Shown here piece after piece: positions 1 to 9,938 of a DNA stretch of 64,000 nt. The notes under the pieces are model-generated. The model saw only the letters and a program-made list of their open reading frames with translations. It was not told the origin of the DNA and did not search any database. Made by a program: the position numbers and the translations under genes. The DNA is from an uncultured Prevotella sp. (GTDB lineage: Bacteria > Bacteroidota > Bacteroidia > Bacteroidales > Bacteroidaceae): NCBI GenBank assembly GCA_946999045.1, contig CAMQBR010000007.1, forward strand, positions 1 to 64,000, in the 5' to 3' direction. Positions within the stretch are counted from its first letter, which is position 1, and every line of letters starts with the position of its first letter.

Positions 1-121
1 GGGGGGGTAAATATGTAAGTTTGCACAAGAGTTTAGCTCGCTACAATCCTTTATCATTTACATTTTGTACTCAAAAAAAAAATAAGTATAACATCTAACA
101 ATGCTAATTTATAGAAGTAGC
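1..121 (-). repeat. Partial copy of the ~200-bp dispersed hairpin element
   Basis: This is the left-edge remnant of the dispersed element described at 48550-48752, cut by the window start. It keeps the decayed centre (TTTAGCTCGCTACA at about 32-45) and an end reading GCTAATTTATAGAAG. The central palindrome no longer pairs well, so this copy looks degenerate. No gene is visible between 1 and 274 apart from this repeat and the terminator that follows. Confidence 0.55.
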
Positions 122-146
122 TTTATAAGAAATGCTCATTATTTTC

Positions 147-219
147 AAAAAAAAGGTTGCTCCCTGCTATGAATGCTTTCTTAAAATAAGAAACACCAAT
201 AGCAAGTAGCAACCTTTTT
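147..219 (-). terminator. Terminator after the SusC/SusD unit
   Basis: A long hairpin has arms reading AAAAAGGTTGCT and AGCAACCTTTTT, with a nested TTTCTTA/TAAGAAA stem. On the minus strand it is followed by a run of T. It lies about 55 bp past the stop of the SusD gene, as expected for an intrinsic terminator. Confidence 0.7.
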
Positions 220-274
220 CTTATGTTATATAAAAGAATGGATTATTCTACTTGATGCAAGAAATGAGTATAGA

Positions 275-2056
275 TTACCAACCATAATTTTGAGTTAACT
301 TAAATCCTTTCTCTTCATAAAGAGTAATCTGATCTTTTGGTATAGGGTATAAATAATCTTTTTCTTGATAAGTTCTCATCTTGGATTCGTCCTGAATAGG
401 TTGAATATATCCTTCTGTTCCACCGCCAATTAATTTAACGCCATCTAAACTTTTTATTGTTAGCGGATTCTTACTTGGATGAGTTGTATTATACCATTCT
501 ATATATCTTGGCTTATTTATCCAAGCTCCCCTGTTAAGTTCTGGGTTAAGTTTCATATCTGCATAATTAAGTTTACTCCATCTACGCAAATCATTAAAAC
601 GGATACCCTCAAAAACTAATTCGGTACGACGCTCTCTTCTTATTTCCCATAATATAGGAGATACGTCGGCATCGCGTTTAGGATCATTGATAACAATTCC
701 ATTTACCTTCAATTCATTACCTGCTAAAGTAAGATGTGGCATCATTGTACTTGGGCGGTCACGAAGAACATTTATGGTTTTATCAAAATCAGCCTGCGTT
801 AAAGTGTAAGCATTTAATGAAGCCAATTCGGCAGCAGCCTCAATATAATTCATCAATACTTCGTTATATTTCATAATAGGAGCATCGGTAATACAGGTAT
901 TACTTTTTCCTCCAGGTAAATTTTTCAAAGCTTCATTGACAAATCTATTTCCAAAATATCCAGATACAGCCCACACGTCAGCAACACCAGTAATAAATAA
1001 GCCTGCAGTATCTATATTGGCATACAAGCGAGGATCACGATTACTCATTTCATCATAGAACCATTTATCACCCTTGAACATTTTATTATCCTTTTGAGTG
1101 ATAGGTAATCCATTTTTTGATAAATAAGCATCAATCAATGATTTTGATGGGGCACTCTCCTCATGTTCTGTATTTTGGAAAGCCATTAAGCTATGAGTAA
1201 CAGCAGATTCTACATAAGAGCGGTACATAATAATTTCTGGATTTCCAGCTAAATCAACAGATGTTGTTAAATCCTTATAATTTTTACATAGGTGATATTT
1301 GCCTTCTTTCATGATTGTTTCGGCAAAGTTTTTAGCTTCAGAAAGAAACTTCTTTGCTAAATTATCATTTTTTTCACGATACTTTTGCCATGTGCCTTCA
1401 AACAGCATAATGCGAGAGGCAAAAGAAAGCACTACATCTTTATTAATAGTAAGCCCAGCTTTTCCATCAGAGGCTCTAACATTAGCAGCAGCAAACTGCA
1501 AATCTGCCAATACTTGCTCCATTACAACTTGTCGCGAATCGCGTGGCTTATAAAGGTTCTTATAATCTGTTTTATCAATAACCTCTGTAAATAAAGGTAC
1601 ATCACCAAACTTAGAAACCAATTGTGCATATTCCATAGCACGCAAGAAACGGCTTACACCTAACCAGTGATTTTTAGTTTCTGCCTTTAATTTAGAATTT
1701 TCTATAGACTTTATCTGAAGATTTAGTGCTCTTACATTATTAAAAGACCATTCTGATTTAGGCGTTGAAGCTGGAGCAACCTTTGTAAAAAAGGTAGCCT
1801 TTAATTGTGCTATATCGTCAGTCCAGTCAGCAACTTTTGTTTGAGAAAAATAATCGGAACGTGCCCACCCCGATCGATAACCAGGGAAATATGTGGTATA
1901 ATAATGGCTTGTTGCAATTCTTATATTTGACTCTGAGTTCCAAAATTCTGGTGAATTTCTTACTTCTGAAAGCGGTTCTAAGGATAAGAAATCATTACAT
2001 GCTGTAAATGTTAATGATAATAGAATTAATCCTAATCCAAATAATTGTTTTTTCAT
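275..2056 (-). CDS. SusD/RagB-family outer-membrane nutrient-binding lipoprotein
   Basis: This 593-residue protein is a surface glycan- or oligomer-binding lipoprotein that caps a SusC porin. The N-terminus is a lipoprotein signal with lipobox LTFTAC, so Cys20 would be lipidated. The body has the SusD pattern: a TPR-like helical N-terminal half and a C-terminal region with WEIRRERRTELVFEG and FNDLRRW, which are hallmark SusD motifs. It starts 21 bp after the stop of the upstream SusC gene, so the two are co-transcribed. Its position beside a MurNAc salvage locus suggests a peptidoglycan-derived ligand, but the ligand cannot be read from the sequence. Family assignment is firm; substrate is inference. 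Confidence 0.95.
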   Translation of the reverse strand: MKKQLFGLGLILLSLTFTACNDFLSLEPLSEVRNSPEFWNSESNIRIATSHYYTTYFPGYRSGWARSDYFSQTKVADWTDDIAQLKATFFTKVAPASTPKSEWSFNNVRALNLQIKSIENSKLKAETKNHWLGVSRFLRAMEYAQLVSKFGDVPLFTEVIDKTDYKNLYKPRDSRQVVMEQVLADLQFAAANVRASDGKAGLTINKDVVLSFASRIMLFEGTWQKYREKNDNLAKKFLSEAKNFAETIMKEGKYHLCKNYKDLTTSVDLAGNPEIIMYRSYVESAVTHSLMAFQNTEHEESAPSKSLIDAYLSKNGLPITQKDNKMFKGDKWFYDEMSNRDPRLYANIDTAGLFITGVADVWAVSGYFGNRFVNEALKNLPGGKSNTCITDAPIMKYNEVLMNYIEAAAELASLNAYTLTQADFDKTINVLRDRPSTMMPHLTLAGNELKVNGIVINDPKRDADVSPILWEIRRERRTELVFEGIRFNDLRRWSKLNYADMKLNPELNRGAWINKPRYIEWYNTTHPSKNPLTIKSLDGVKLIGGGTEGYIQPIQDESKMRTYQEKDYLYPIPKDQITLYEEKGFKLTQNYGW

Positions 2057-2076
2057 AATAGTTACTTTTAAAAAAA

Positions 2077-5000
2077 TTAGAACACTGCTTGCACGCCAAA
2101 AGACAAGGTACGCGAGTAAGGATAGCTTCTACCAAACGACCAGTCGCTATTGCCATACCCCGCCTTAAATCCTGTTGTCTCTGGATCGAGAGGCAAATTC
2201 ATGTTGTCAAACTCAAATAAATTTTCTCCACTGATATAAAATCTAAAGTTTTGAAGACAAATTTTCTTTGTCCAATTTGCAGGAAGAGTATAGCCCGCTG
2301 TAATGTTCTTACAACGAAGATATGACATATCTTGCAAGAAACGAGTTTGTGTAAGATAATTTTTTCCTTTAGTTGTCCATGCCATATCAACAGGACGAGG
2401 ATAGAAAGCATTAGTATGTGTAGGTGTCCAATAATCCATTTGATGTTCAAAAGCTGCATCCATATAGCCAGATCCGCCTCCTGCTATTGCAACAGCACCA
2501 CCAGCCCAAAGGTCTCTTTTGCCCACACCTTGGAAAAATACACTTACATCAAAGCCTTTATACGTTGCTCCAAAAGTAAAACTGTATTCAAAATTAGGTA
2601 AGGTATTACCAATAACAGATAAGTCTCCATGATCTTCTACAGTATTCTTACCGTAAGAAATCTTATGATCTCCATCTAAATCTTTATATTTTATATCACC
2701 AGGACCGAATTTGAAATTACCTTTTTCAAATAAATCTTGAGAAGCAATACCTTTTTTCATTTTACCATTTTCTTCGAAATCTTCTTTTTGGAACAAACGG
2801 TCGGTGGTATAGCCCCAAATCTCTCCAAGGCGTTTACCTTCGTAAAATCCATAAATATTACGATTTTGCTTATTGAATTTTGTAATTTCCTCTGTAACAT
2901 GAGATAATGCTGCTCCTGCATTAACGCCAAGCCCATTATCAAACAAATGTTGATAATTTACACTCAATTCAAATCCTGTTCCAGTTAATTCTCCATAATT
3001 TATTTTTGGAACACTTGCTCCAAAGGTTGAAGGCAAAGCTTCTCCTTCTGTGTGCATATCAGATGTAACACGTCTATACCAATCAAATGTAAATTTCAAA
3101 TCATGGTTCAATAATGCTAAATCTATACCTAAATCTAATGTTGTTACACGTTCCCATGTCAATGTTGGAGAGATAACAGAAGGGGTGTTAAGAGACATTT
3201 GCTCCTTATTATCTACTACCCATCCTGAATTACTAGAAGACATGATAGACATAAATGAATAAGGTGCAACATCTTGGTTACCAATCGTACCCCACGAGCC
3301 ACGTAACTTCAAGTTAGTTAATGCAGGGGAAGCCCACTTCATAAAGTTTTCTTCAGATACACGCCAGCCTGCTGAAACAGAAGGGAAGAAAGCAAACTTT
3401 TTTCCATCTGGAAAACGAGAAGAGCCATCATAGCGTGCATTCAATTCTAAAAGATATTTTTGTAAATAATCATAGTTAATACGTCCAAAGAAACCTGCAG
3501 CAGCAAAATGATTATGATAGCTCAATCCTTTTGCAAAAGCATATTGCTCACCAGAGGTTAAAGCTATTTCAGGTAGTTGTTCTGTAATTAATCCCTTACG
3601 TTTAGAGTGATGCCCAAGGTTCTCTCTCTTCTCTGCATCAAATCCTCCCATCAACTTAAAGTTATGCCTGCTCTGTAAGTTAAACTGGTAAGTAGCATAA
3701 CCTTTAAATATATGCTGTGTTGTGTACATACTGTTTTGTATTACTGCATCACTGTTGCTATACAGCTTAGAATAATTGTTAAATGGTGCGGTAGTAAACA
3801 TATCGTATGCCCAAATTACACCTCCATTTCTTTTTTGAGCATCATTTGCAAAAGAGAAAGTATAATCAAAGTTGATAGATAAATTCTTAATAGGATTAAG
3901 TTCTGTACCTAAATTAGCACGAATATAGGAAGAAGTCATTGTTTCGCGATTACCATGCTTAATCTCTGTAACAGCAGATCTGAATGGTTTTCCTTCATAA
4001 TCTGCATATGGATACCAACGAGGCCAACGCAACAAATAAAACCAAGCATCATACTGACCAGATGTAAATTTAAAGGGTTGATCGTTTTTAGATCTGGTAA
4101 ACAATATATTACTACGTACCTTCCACCACTTATTAATAGCTGTTGTTATGTTGCTATGCAAAGTATATCGATTATATTCATCGGTATTAAATTTAATAAC
4201 TCCTTTCTGGTCTAAATAACTTAGGCTGATATTGTATTGAGTTTTACTGTTTCCTCCAGTAAACGACAAGCTATGATTTTGTTGTGGGGTCCATTTTCTT
4301 GTAAATTCTTTGATAGGATCAAATGAACGATAGAAATATGTTTTACCATTAAGGATTTCAAAGTCGCGTCCCTCTTTCATTTCTCCAAGTTCTCCTTTCG
4401 ACATTGTTCCATAGTTTTGCTCCCACTCTTTTATCTTGCTTATGGCATGTTGGTCGATAGTATAACCAATATTACTCTTCTGAGATAAGCCTTCAGATTG
4501 CATGATATTCCAAATATACTCAGCATTATCCGATGCTGAAGCCAACTTAGGCATCGTTGTAGGAGTATTCCATGCAAAGTTATTTGAGTAAGAAACTCTA
4601 ACTTTATCATTGCTTGCGCCTTGCTTTGTTGTTATCAGGATAACGCCCCAAGCTGCACGTGTACCATAAATAGATGCCGATGCTGCATCTTTCAAAACTG
4701 AAATAGTTTCTATATCATCAGGATTAATCAGGTTCAAACTGGGAACTTCCACGTTATCAACCAAGATTAATGGGCTTGTTCCGCCAGAAGCATTTAGAGA
4801 GCCTATAGAGCCACGTAGCTTAATTGTCGACTCTGTACCTACACCTCCTATCTTATTAATAATTGTCAAACCTGGTGTAATACCTTGCAAAGCTTTACCT
4901 ACATCTGTGATAGGACGACTTGCTATAGCTTCCTTTACATCAATATTTGCCACTGCACCCGTCAAATTAGTTTTCTTCTGTGTACCATATCCTACTACTA

Positions 5001-5355
5001 CCACCTCAGAAAGTTGACCAGCATCTTCGTCAAGGGCTATTTGCATATTAGGGCGAGCCATAACGATAATGGTTTTATAGCCAACATAAGTTACACGGAG
5101 CTTGGTTTCATTAGGTACATGAAGGCTAAATTTTCCATTTATATCTGTTATAACACCCATAGTTTTACCTACAACAGAAACGGTTGCACCCACAATAGGT
5201 TCGCCTTTTTTATCCACGACTACACCCTTTACAACCTGCTGTTGCGGTGAAACAACAACCAGTGGCTGTGTATTACGCAAGGCATAAGCACTTTGAGAAA
5301 CAAATGTACCACCTATAAGAGCTAACATCGTAAACAGATAATTAGTTGTTTTCAT
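2077..5355 (-). CDS. SusC/RagA-family TonB-dependent outer-membrane transporter
   Basis: This 1092-residue protein is the TonB-energised porin partner of the adjacent SusD. A signal peptide ends near residue 25 (QSAYA). A carboxypeptidase-like regulatory domain follows at about 42-110, with GEPIVGATVSV and DINGKFSL. The SusC signature EVVVVGYGTQ is at 117-126, then the plug domain and a long beta-barrel ending in a C-terminal Phe. Length is normal for SusC. No anti-sigma or ECF sigma gene is present nearby, so regulation is not the hybrid sigma/anti-sigma type within this window. Co-location with NamZ, MurK and MurQ makes muropeptide or wall-fragment uptake the best guess. Confidence 0.96.
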   Translation of the reverse strand: MKTTNYLFTMLALIGGTFVSQSAYALRNTQPLVVVSPQQQVVKGVVVDKKGEPIVGATVSVVGKTMGVITDINGKFSLHVPNETKLRVTYVGYKTIIVMARPNMQIALDEDAGQLSEVVVVGYGTQKKTNLTGAVANIDVKEAIASRPITDVGKALQGITPGLTIINKIGGVGTESTIKLRGSIGSLNASGGTSPLILVDNVEVPSLNLINPDDIETISVLKDAASASIYGTRAAWGVILITTKQGASNDKVRVSYSNNFAWNTPTTMPKLASASDNAEYIWNIMQSEGLSQKSNIGYTIDQHAISKIKEWEQNYGTMSKGELGEMKEGRDFEILNGKTYFYRSFDPIKEFTRKWTPQQNHSLSFTGGNSKTQYNISLSYLDQKGVIKFNTDEYNRYTLHSNITTAINKWWKVRSNILFTRSKNDQPFKFTSGQYDAWFYLLRWPRWYPYADYEGKPFRSAVTEIKHGNRETMTSSYIRANLGTELNPIKNLSINFDYTFSFANDAQKRNGGVIWAYDMFTTAPFNNYSKLYSNSDAVIQNSMYTTQHIFKGYATYQFNLQSRHNFKLMGGFDAEKRENLGHHSKRKGLITEQLPEIALTSGEQYAFAKGLSYHNHFAAAGFFGRINYDYLQKYLLELNARYDGSSRFPDGKKFAFFPSVSAGWRVSEENFMKWASPALTNLKLRGSWGTIGNQDVAPYSFMSIMSSSNSGWVVDNKEQMSLNTPSVISPTLTWERVTTLDLGIDLALLNHDLKFTFDWYRRVTSDMHTEGEALPSTFGASVPKINYGELTGTGFELSVNYQHLFDNGLGVNAGAALSHVTEEITKFNKQNRNIYGFYEGKRLGEIWGYTTDRLFQKEDFEENGKMKKGIASQDLFEKGNFKFGPGDIKYKDLDGDHKISYGKNTVEDHGDLSVIGNTLPNFEYSFTFGATYKGFDVSVFFQGVGKRDLWAGGAVAIAGGGSGYMDAAFEHQMDYWTPTHTNAFYPRPVDMAWTTKGKNYLTQTRFLQDMSYLRCKNITAGYTLPANWTKKICLQNFRFYISGENLFEFDNMNLPLDPETTGFKAGYGNSDWSFGRSYPYSRTLSFGVQAVF

Positions 5356-5978
5356 AGACTCTTTATTTAAGTTAGTAATAGTATATTTTGGTTCAACATC
5401 TTTACAACCCCCATATCTATGGCGAGTTGTTATTCATGTTCTCAATAATATTATAACTTGTAATATGGTATTATACAAGTACTAATATTAGCATTTGAGG
5501 TTAACACGAGTATATATTGCTCTATTTTTTTTACAAAAATAGTTGTTTTTATCATTGTTTGTTTATTTTTAATGTTAAAGAATGTTTCTAATCTTCAAAA
5601 TACATATCTTTATATAACTAAATACTGAGCCTATAAGTATATTACTATATTGTAATTCAAGAGATTAATAAGATATAAAAGAGTTTTTTTTACAATTATC
5701 CTTTACCTTAAAATAACTTAAGCTAATATATTTTCAATATGTTTCTCACCTAATAGTTAATTACAAAATAATAAATTACAGTGCGCTGTACAGCATAAAT
5801 ATTACGCAAGTTTTTCTATATTTACCCTGTTGGCAGAATTAATTTAGTGCATACTTTATTCTGTCAATGGGTTACCTATTTTATAAGAGCAATCGCATAG
5901 AGAGAGTGTACCTATCTTGTGAGATAACTTGTAAGTATAAAAAAAATGTACAAACTATTTTTATCAATATCACTTTGC
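5356..5978. other. AT-rich intergenic region between the kinase paralogue and SusC
   Basis: This 620-bp gap has no credible ORF. On the minus strand TATTTTTG (5541-5534) resembles a Bacteroidota -7 box and would give a leader of about 170 nt for SusC, but no matching -33 box is visible. A short inverted repeat TACAG/CTGTA lies at 5777-5790 and could be an operator. Nothing else is recognisable. Confidence 0.4.
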
Positions 5979-6824
5979 TCATACACACAAATGCTGTGCA
6001 TGATATTTTACCAAGCCTTGCATAACCGATGCACCGATATTTGCGGGTTCAAAGTTAAACTCTTTGCACACATCTCTTAATATCAATGAGAAGTTAAGTG
6101 CCACAAAACCAGTAAAATACACTGGAACATTTTGATATTGATACTGACATAAGTTGCGCTTCATAAAGTTTCTAAAACTATTAACAACCAAGTTTTTTAC
6201 ATAAGCCGACTGCTGATATTCTGATAAAAATGATGAAACAGACGATAAATAATAATGTGGCAACGGCTTATCATATACAGCTTCCATAATTTCAGTTACC
6301 GAAGTATGCTGCTGAAAGAAGAAGGTTTCTGCCAAATCTTGCGGAGCCAGTTCCTTAAGCACATCAGACAAAAACGCTCTTCCTATAGCCGATGCGCTAC
6401 CTTCATCACCTAATATATATCCACCAGGACGCACATTCTTTGTAATTTGCGTTCCGTCATAGAAACAAGAGTTGGAGCCAGTACCCAATATACAGGCTAT
6501 TCCAACCTTATCCATACACTGAGAGCGAGCCGTTCCCAACAAGTCGCTTTCAATACTTGCAGGAGTTTTAAACTGCGATACAAGCGACTGACTAACCAAT
6601 TTTTTTTTGATTTCATCACTACAGCCAGCCCCATAAAAGTATATATGGTTCAACTTCTTATGAAAATACTCTTCGCCCAATCCTAAACGAATGCTTCTAC
6701 TCATCTCACGGCGCGTTTGAAAATAAGGATTAATACCCTCGGTTTCTGTCAATGCTATTAATATGTTATTTTCAACAAAAGCCCATTCTGTCTTTGAAGA
6801 GCCACTCACAGCTATTAAATTCAT
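5979..6824 (-). CDS. BadF/BadG-family sugar kinase paralogue with altered phosphate-1 motif
   Basis: This 281-residue ASKHA-fold protein is a close paralogue of the MurK at 18377. They share FYGAGC, ESDLLGTAR (the presumed catalytic Asp94), ILGTGSN at 112-118 and ILGDEGS at 137-143. The phosphate-1 motif reads AVSGSSKTEW where MurK has ADSGSTKTDW, so the usual Asp is Val6. That Asp helps hold the Mg-ATP in this fold, so activity may be lost or changed. It lies divergent from the namZ operon and 620 bp upstream of SusC on the same strand. It could be a GlcNAc or MurNAc kinase variant or a sugar-sensing pseudo-kinase. Family is secure; role is open. Confidence 0.88.
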   Translation of the reverse strand: MNLIAVSGSSKTEWAFVENNILIALTETEGINPYFQTRREMSRSIRLGLGEEYFHKKLNHIYFYGAGCSDEIKKKLVSQSLVSQFKTPASIESDLLGTARSQCMDKVGIACILGTGSNSCFYDGTQITKNVRPGGYILGDEGSASAIGRAFLSDVLKELAPQDLAETFFFQQHTSVTEIMEAVYDKPLPHYYLSSVSSFLSEYQQSAYVKNLVVNSFRNFMKRNLCQYQYQNVPVYFTGFVALNFSLILRDVCKEFNFEPANIGASVMQGLVKYHAQHLCV

Positions 6825-6853
6825 CTTGCTTTATACTGATTAGAATACAATTG

Positions 6854-6861
6854 CAAAGGTA
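6854..6861 (-). promoter_or_regulatory. Probable promoter -7 box of the kinase paralogue
   Basis: TACCTTTG on the minus strand matches the Bacteroidota TAnnTTTG -7 consensus and lies 30 bp before the ATG at 6824. No clear -33 box is visible. Confidence 0.5.
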
Positions 6862-6914
6862 CAAAGTTTTTTATAAAAACACCTATACATAAAGTATGAT
6901 AAAGCAAAGCTAAA

Positions 6915-7082
6915 GGCTGCCAGCAACAATCCAAACAAGTTTGATTATATTCGGCTTGCACTGTTTTTTGGCTTAATATTAGGTTCGCACAGTTGTATAG
7001 CTCGCTACACTCCGTTACTACTTACATTTTAATCTAAAAAAAATAAGTTTAAAGTCTAACAATGCTAATTCATAAAGCCTGT
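6915..7082 (-). repeat. Decayed copy of the dispersed hairpin element (long subtype)
   Basis: It lies in the divergent gap between the kinase paralogue and namZ. It holds the extra module (around GTTTGATTATATTCGGCTTG) seen in the copies at 47195 and 58903. The central near-palindrome GTATAGCTCGCTACAC is at 6995-7010, and the end reads GCTAATTCATAAAGCC. The other terminal repeat is missing. Confidence 0.65.
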
Positions 7083-7156
7083 CTAAAACAAGAGTCAAAA
7101 TGTTGAGTCTTGAATTTTAAAATAAGCAAATAAATATAAAATACACTTATTTGATG

Positions 7157-7187
7157 TTTCTAATTCTAAAATTTTATTCTATCTTTG
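7157..7187 (+). promoter_or_regulatory. Probable promoter of the namZ operon
   Basis: TTTC (7157-7160), a 19-bp spacer and TATCTTTG (7180-7187) fit the Bacteroidota TTTG-N19-21-TAnnTTTG promoter with one mismatch. The transcription start would fall near 7193, some 20 nt before the ATG at 7216. Confidence 0.6.
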
Positions 7188-7215
7188 TTTGGTACAAAAC
7201 AATCCGAATCAAAAC

Positions 7216-8448
7216 ATGAAAAAACCTATCCACATCATGTTGCTGTTACTTTCACTCAACATAATGAGCTTAACAATTGCAGCAACAACAAACAAAAGAA
7301 CATATACAGATGACGACAACGCCACCCAACAATCTGTTGCTACCGTTAATGTCATTACAGGAGCTGAACAAACTGATGCATATTTTCACTTACTAAAAGG
7401 AAAGAAAATTGTACTCTTTGCCAATCATACCAGTACCATTGGCAACCAACACCTATTAGATGTTCTGCTCAATCACCATTTCAAAATAATAGGAGTAATG
7501 TCGCCCGAACATGGATTTAGGGGTAATGCCGATGCTGGCGAACACGTAAACAACTCTATTGATGCTCAAACTGGCGTAAAAATATACTCATTATACAATG
7601 GTAAAAAGAACGAAGATAACAAGCAATTACTAAGAAAAGCCAACTTACTTATCATTGACATACAAGATGTGGGCTTACGTTTTTACACCTATTATATATC
7701 TATGCTCCAATTAATGAACATCTGTGCAGAGGTAAACACACCCGTGTTATTGTTAGATCGCCCCAACCCTAATGGTTTTTATGTAGACGGTCCGATACTT
7801 GATATGAAATTAAAATCGGGCGTAGGAGCCTTACCTATCCCCATTGTTCATGGAATGACTTTAGGCGAACTGGCACAGATGATTAACGGAGAGGGCTGGC
7901 TCAACCAACATCGCACATGCAAACTTACTATTGTAAAATGTAAAAACTACACTCACCAAACACGCTATTCACTACCAATAGCACCATCTCCCAATCTTCC
8001 TAATATGCAGTCTGTATACCTCTATCCCAGTATTTGTTATTTTGAAGGAACCAATGTAAGCTTAGGGCGTGGTACCTCTTTGCCTTTTCAACAATATGGT
8101 CATCCTAATATGACTGGCTACAGTTATTCTTTCACCCCCAAAAGTATGCCTGGAGCCAAGTATCCTCCCCAGTTAAACAAATGTTGTTACGGAATTAATC
8201 TGAGCACCATAGACAGCAAAACCATACAACAAAAAGGAGTAGACTTTTCGTACGTCATCAATGCGTACCGCAATTTAAACCTCGGTGAGAAGTTTTTCAC
8301 ACCGTTCTTTGACAAGTTAACAGGCGTTACCTACATTCGAGAAATGATTATCAACGGCTACAGTGCAAATGAAATCAAAGCCAAATGGCAAAACGATGTT
8401 AAGCTATTCAAGCAACAACGTCGTCCCTATCTTCTTTACAAAGAATAA
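7216..8448 (+). CDS. namZ: NamZ-family exo-beta-N-acetylmuramidase (DUF1343)
   Basis: This 410-residue secreted glycosidase should release MurNAc or MurNAc-terminated units from the non-reducing end of wall glycans. I take the ATG at 7216 because an upstream TTG at 7189 lies in the promoter, and this ATG opens directly into a signal peptide (MKKPIHIMLLLLSLNIMS). Family motifs are SPEHGFRG (PEHG at 97-100, with the Glu implicated in catalysis), DIQDVGLRFYTYY at 148 onward and DRPNP at 181-185. It heads the ten-gene right-pointing operon. The paralogue at 15888 is quite divergent, so the two probably differ in substrate or product. Confidence 0.92.
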   Translation: MKKPIHIMLLLLSLNIMSLTIAATTNKRTYTDDDNATQQSVATVNVITGAEQTDAYFHLLKGKKIVLFANHTSTIGNQHLLDVLLNHHFKIIGVMSPEHGFRGNADAGEHVNNSIDAQTGVKIYSLYNGKKNEDNKQLLRKANLLIIDIQDVGLRFYTYYISMLQLMNICAEVNTPVLLLDRPNPNGFYVDGPILDMKLKSGVGALPIPIVHGMTLGELAQMINGEGWLNQHRTCKLTIVKCKNYTHQTRYSLPIAPSPNLPNMQSVYLYPSICYFEGTNVSLGRGTSLPFQQYGHPNMTGYSYSFTPKSMPGAKYPPQLNKCCYGINLSTIDSKTIQQKGVDFSYVINAYRNLNLGEKFFTPFFDKLTGVTYIREMIINGYSANEIKAKWQNDVKLFKQQRRPYLLYKE

Positions 8449-8478
8449 CTTTATTACCTTATTGTACACTTATCTATA

Positions 8479-9915
8479 ATGACACCTATTATTATCCTCA
8501 TCACCGTTGGTATCTACTTTCTAGTACAATTAGCCATTGCATTCAGAAAAAAGCAAACCAATAATGCCGATTTCTTCTCGGGTAGTAGACAATCTAAATG
8601 GTACATTGTAGCATTTGCTATGATAGGAGCCAGCATTTCGGGCGTTACCTACGTATCCGTTCCAGGTATGGTTAGCAAGAGTGGCTTTGGCTATTTACAA
8701 TTAGTACTGGGCTTTATCGTAGGTCAACTCATCATTGCGTTTGTGTTAACCCCTTTATTTTACAGAATGAAGTTAACCTCTGTGTACGAATACTTGAGCA
8801 ACCGTTTTGGCTTATTTTCTTATCATACAGGCGCATGGTTCTTCTTTATTAGCAAGATGTTAGGGGCTGCTATACGTTTATTCCTTGTTTGTTTCATCCT
8901 ACAAATGTTGGCATTCGAGCCATTAAGCATTCCTTTTTACATCAATGTAATTATCTCTGTAACCTTTGTATGGCTGTACACTTTTCGCGGAGGTGTAAAA
9001 TCTGTTATATGGGCTGATGTCATTAAAACCTTTTGTCTCATCATTTCGGTTATATTATGTATCTATTTTATTGCGAAAAATATGGGCTTTACCTTCACTA
9101 ACACCTTGCAAGCCATAGGACAAAGCAATATGAGTAAAATGTTTTTCTTTGACAATCCCAACGACAAACAATTCTTCTTCAAACAATTTTTGGCAGGAAT
9201 TTTTACCATGATAGCTACCAACGGCTTAGATCAAGACATGATGCAACGCAATTTAAGCTGCCGCAACAGCAAAGAATCACAAAAAAACATGATATTCAGC
9301 ATCATCCTTCAGTTTGTTGTGGTTGCTGCCTTTCTGATGTTAGGCGTACTACTTTACCTTTTTGCCAACCAAAATCATATCACCGAAACAGGCGACAAAC
9401 TCTTTCCAACCATAACCACAGGCGGTTATCTACCCATCATTGTAGGCATCCTTTTTATTATAGGATTGGTATCATCCGCCTACAATGCAGCAGGTTCTGC
9501 ACTCACTTCGCTCACCACATCGTTTACTATCGACATTTTAGGAGCACATACCCAGAACGAAAAACACATCAAAGAGTTGCGCTACCGCATACATATCATC
9601 ATGGCTGGCATCATGGCTCTGGTTATTATCGGCTTCAATCTTCTCAATAGTACCACTGTTGTTGACGCTGTATACACCCTTGTTAGCTACACCTACGGCC
9701 CCATTTTAGGAATGTTTGCTTTTGGTATTATCACTAAAAGCCAAGTGCGCGACAAGTTTGTGCCCTTAGTTGCCACAGCCGCTCCCATACTATGTTTCAT
9801 ATTAGACAAAAACTCTGTACAATGGTTTAGCGGTTATCAGTTTAGTTACGAACTGCTAATACTCAATGCCCTGTTTACCTTTATAGGCTTATGTCTACTC
9901 ATTAAACAAAAATAA
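8479..9915 (+). CDS. Sodium:solute symporter (SSS family), candidate MurNAc importer
   Basis: This 478-residue inner-membrane protein has many hydrophobic segments. SSS-type sequence includes FFSGSRQSKWYIVAFAM, GASISGVTYVSVPG and SSAYNAAGSALTSLT, which contains the conserved TM8 Ser-rich sodium-site region. It follows namZ by 30 bp. In Tannerella forsythia a MurNAc-specific inner-membrane transporter (MurT) sits beside murK and murQ, so a role in importing MurNAc released by NamZ is a reasonable inference. Other sugars such as sialic acid are possible, but no sialic acid genes are present. Confidence 0.9.
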   Translation: MTPIIILITVGIYFLVQLAIAFRKKQTNNADFFSGSRQSKWYIVAFAMIGASISGVTYVSVPGMVSKSGFGYLQLVLGFIVGQLIIAFVLTPLFYRMKLTSVYEYLSNRFGLFSYHTGAWFFFISKMLGAAIRLFLVCFILQMLAFEPLSIPFYINVIISVTFVWLYTFRGGVKSVIWADVIKTFCLIISVILCIYFIAKNMGFTFTNTLQAIGQSNMSKMFFFDNPNDKQFFFKQFLAGIFTMIATNGLDQDMMQRNLSCRNSKESQKNMIFSIILQFVVVAAFLMLGVLLYLFANQNHITETGDKLFPTITTGGYLPIIVGILFIIGLVSSAYNAAGSALTSLTTSFTIDILGAHTQNEKHIKELRYRIHIIMAGIMALVIIGFNLLNSTTVVDAVYTLVSYTYGPILGMFAFGIITKSQVRDKFVPLVATAAPILCFILDKNSVQWFSGYQFSYELLILNALFTFIGLCLLIKQK

Positions 9916-9938
9916 AATCTTTATATACCTCCTTATAT

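Noticed and set aside
7189..7215. TTG start for namZ
   Set aside because: It lies within the promoter region; the ATG at 7216 gives a proper signal peptide.
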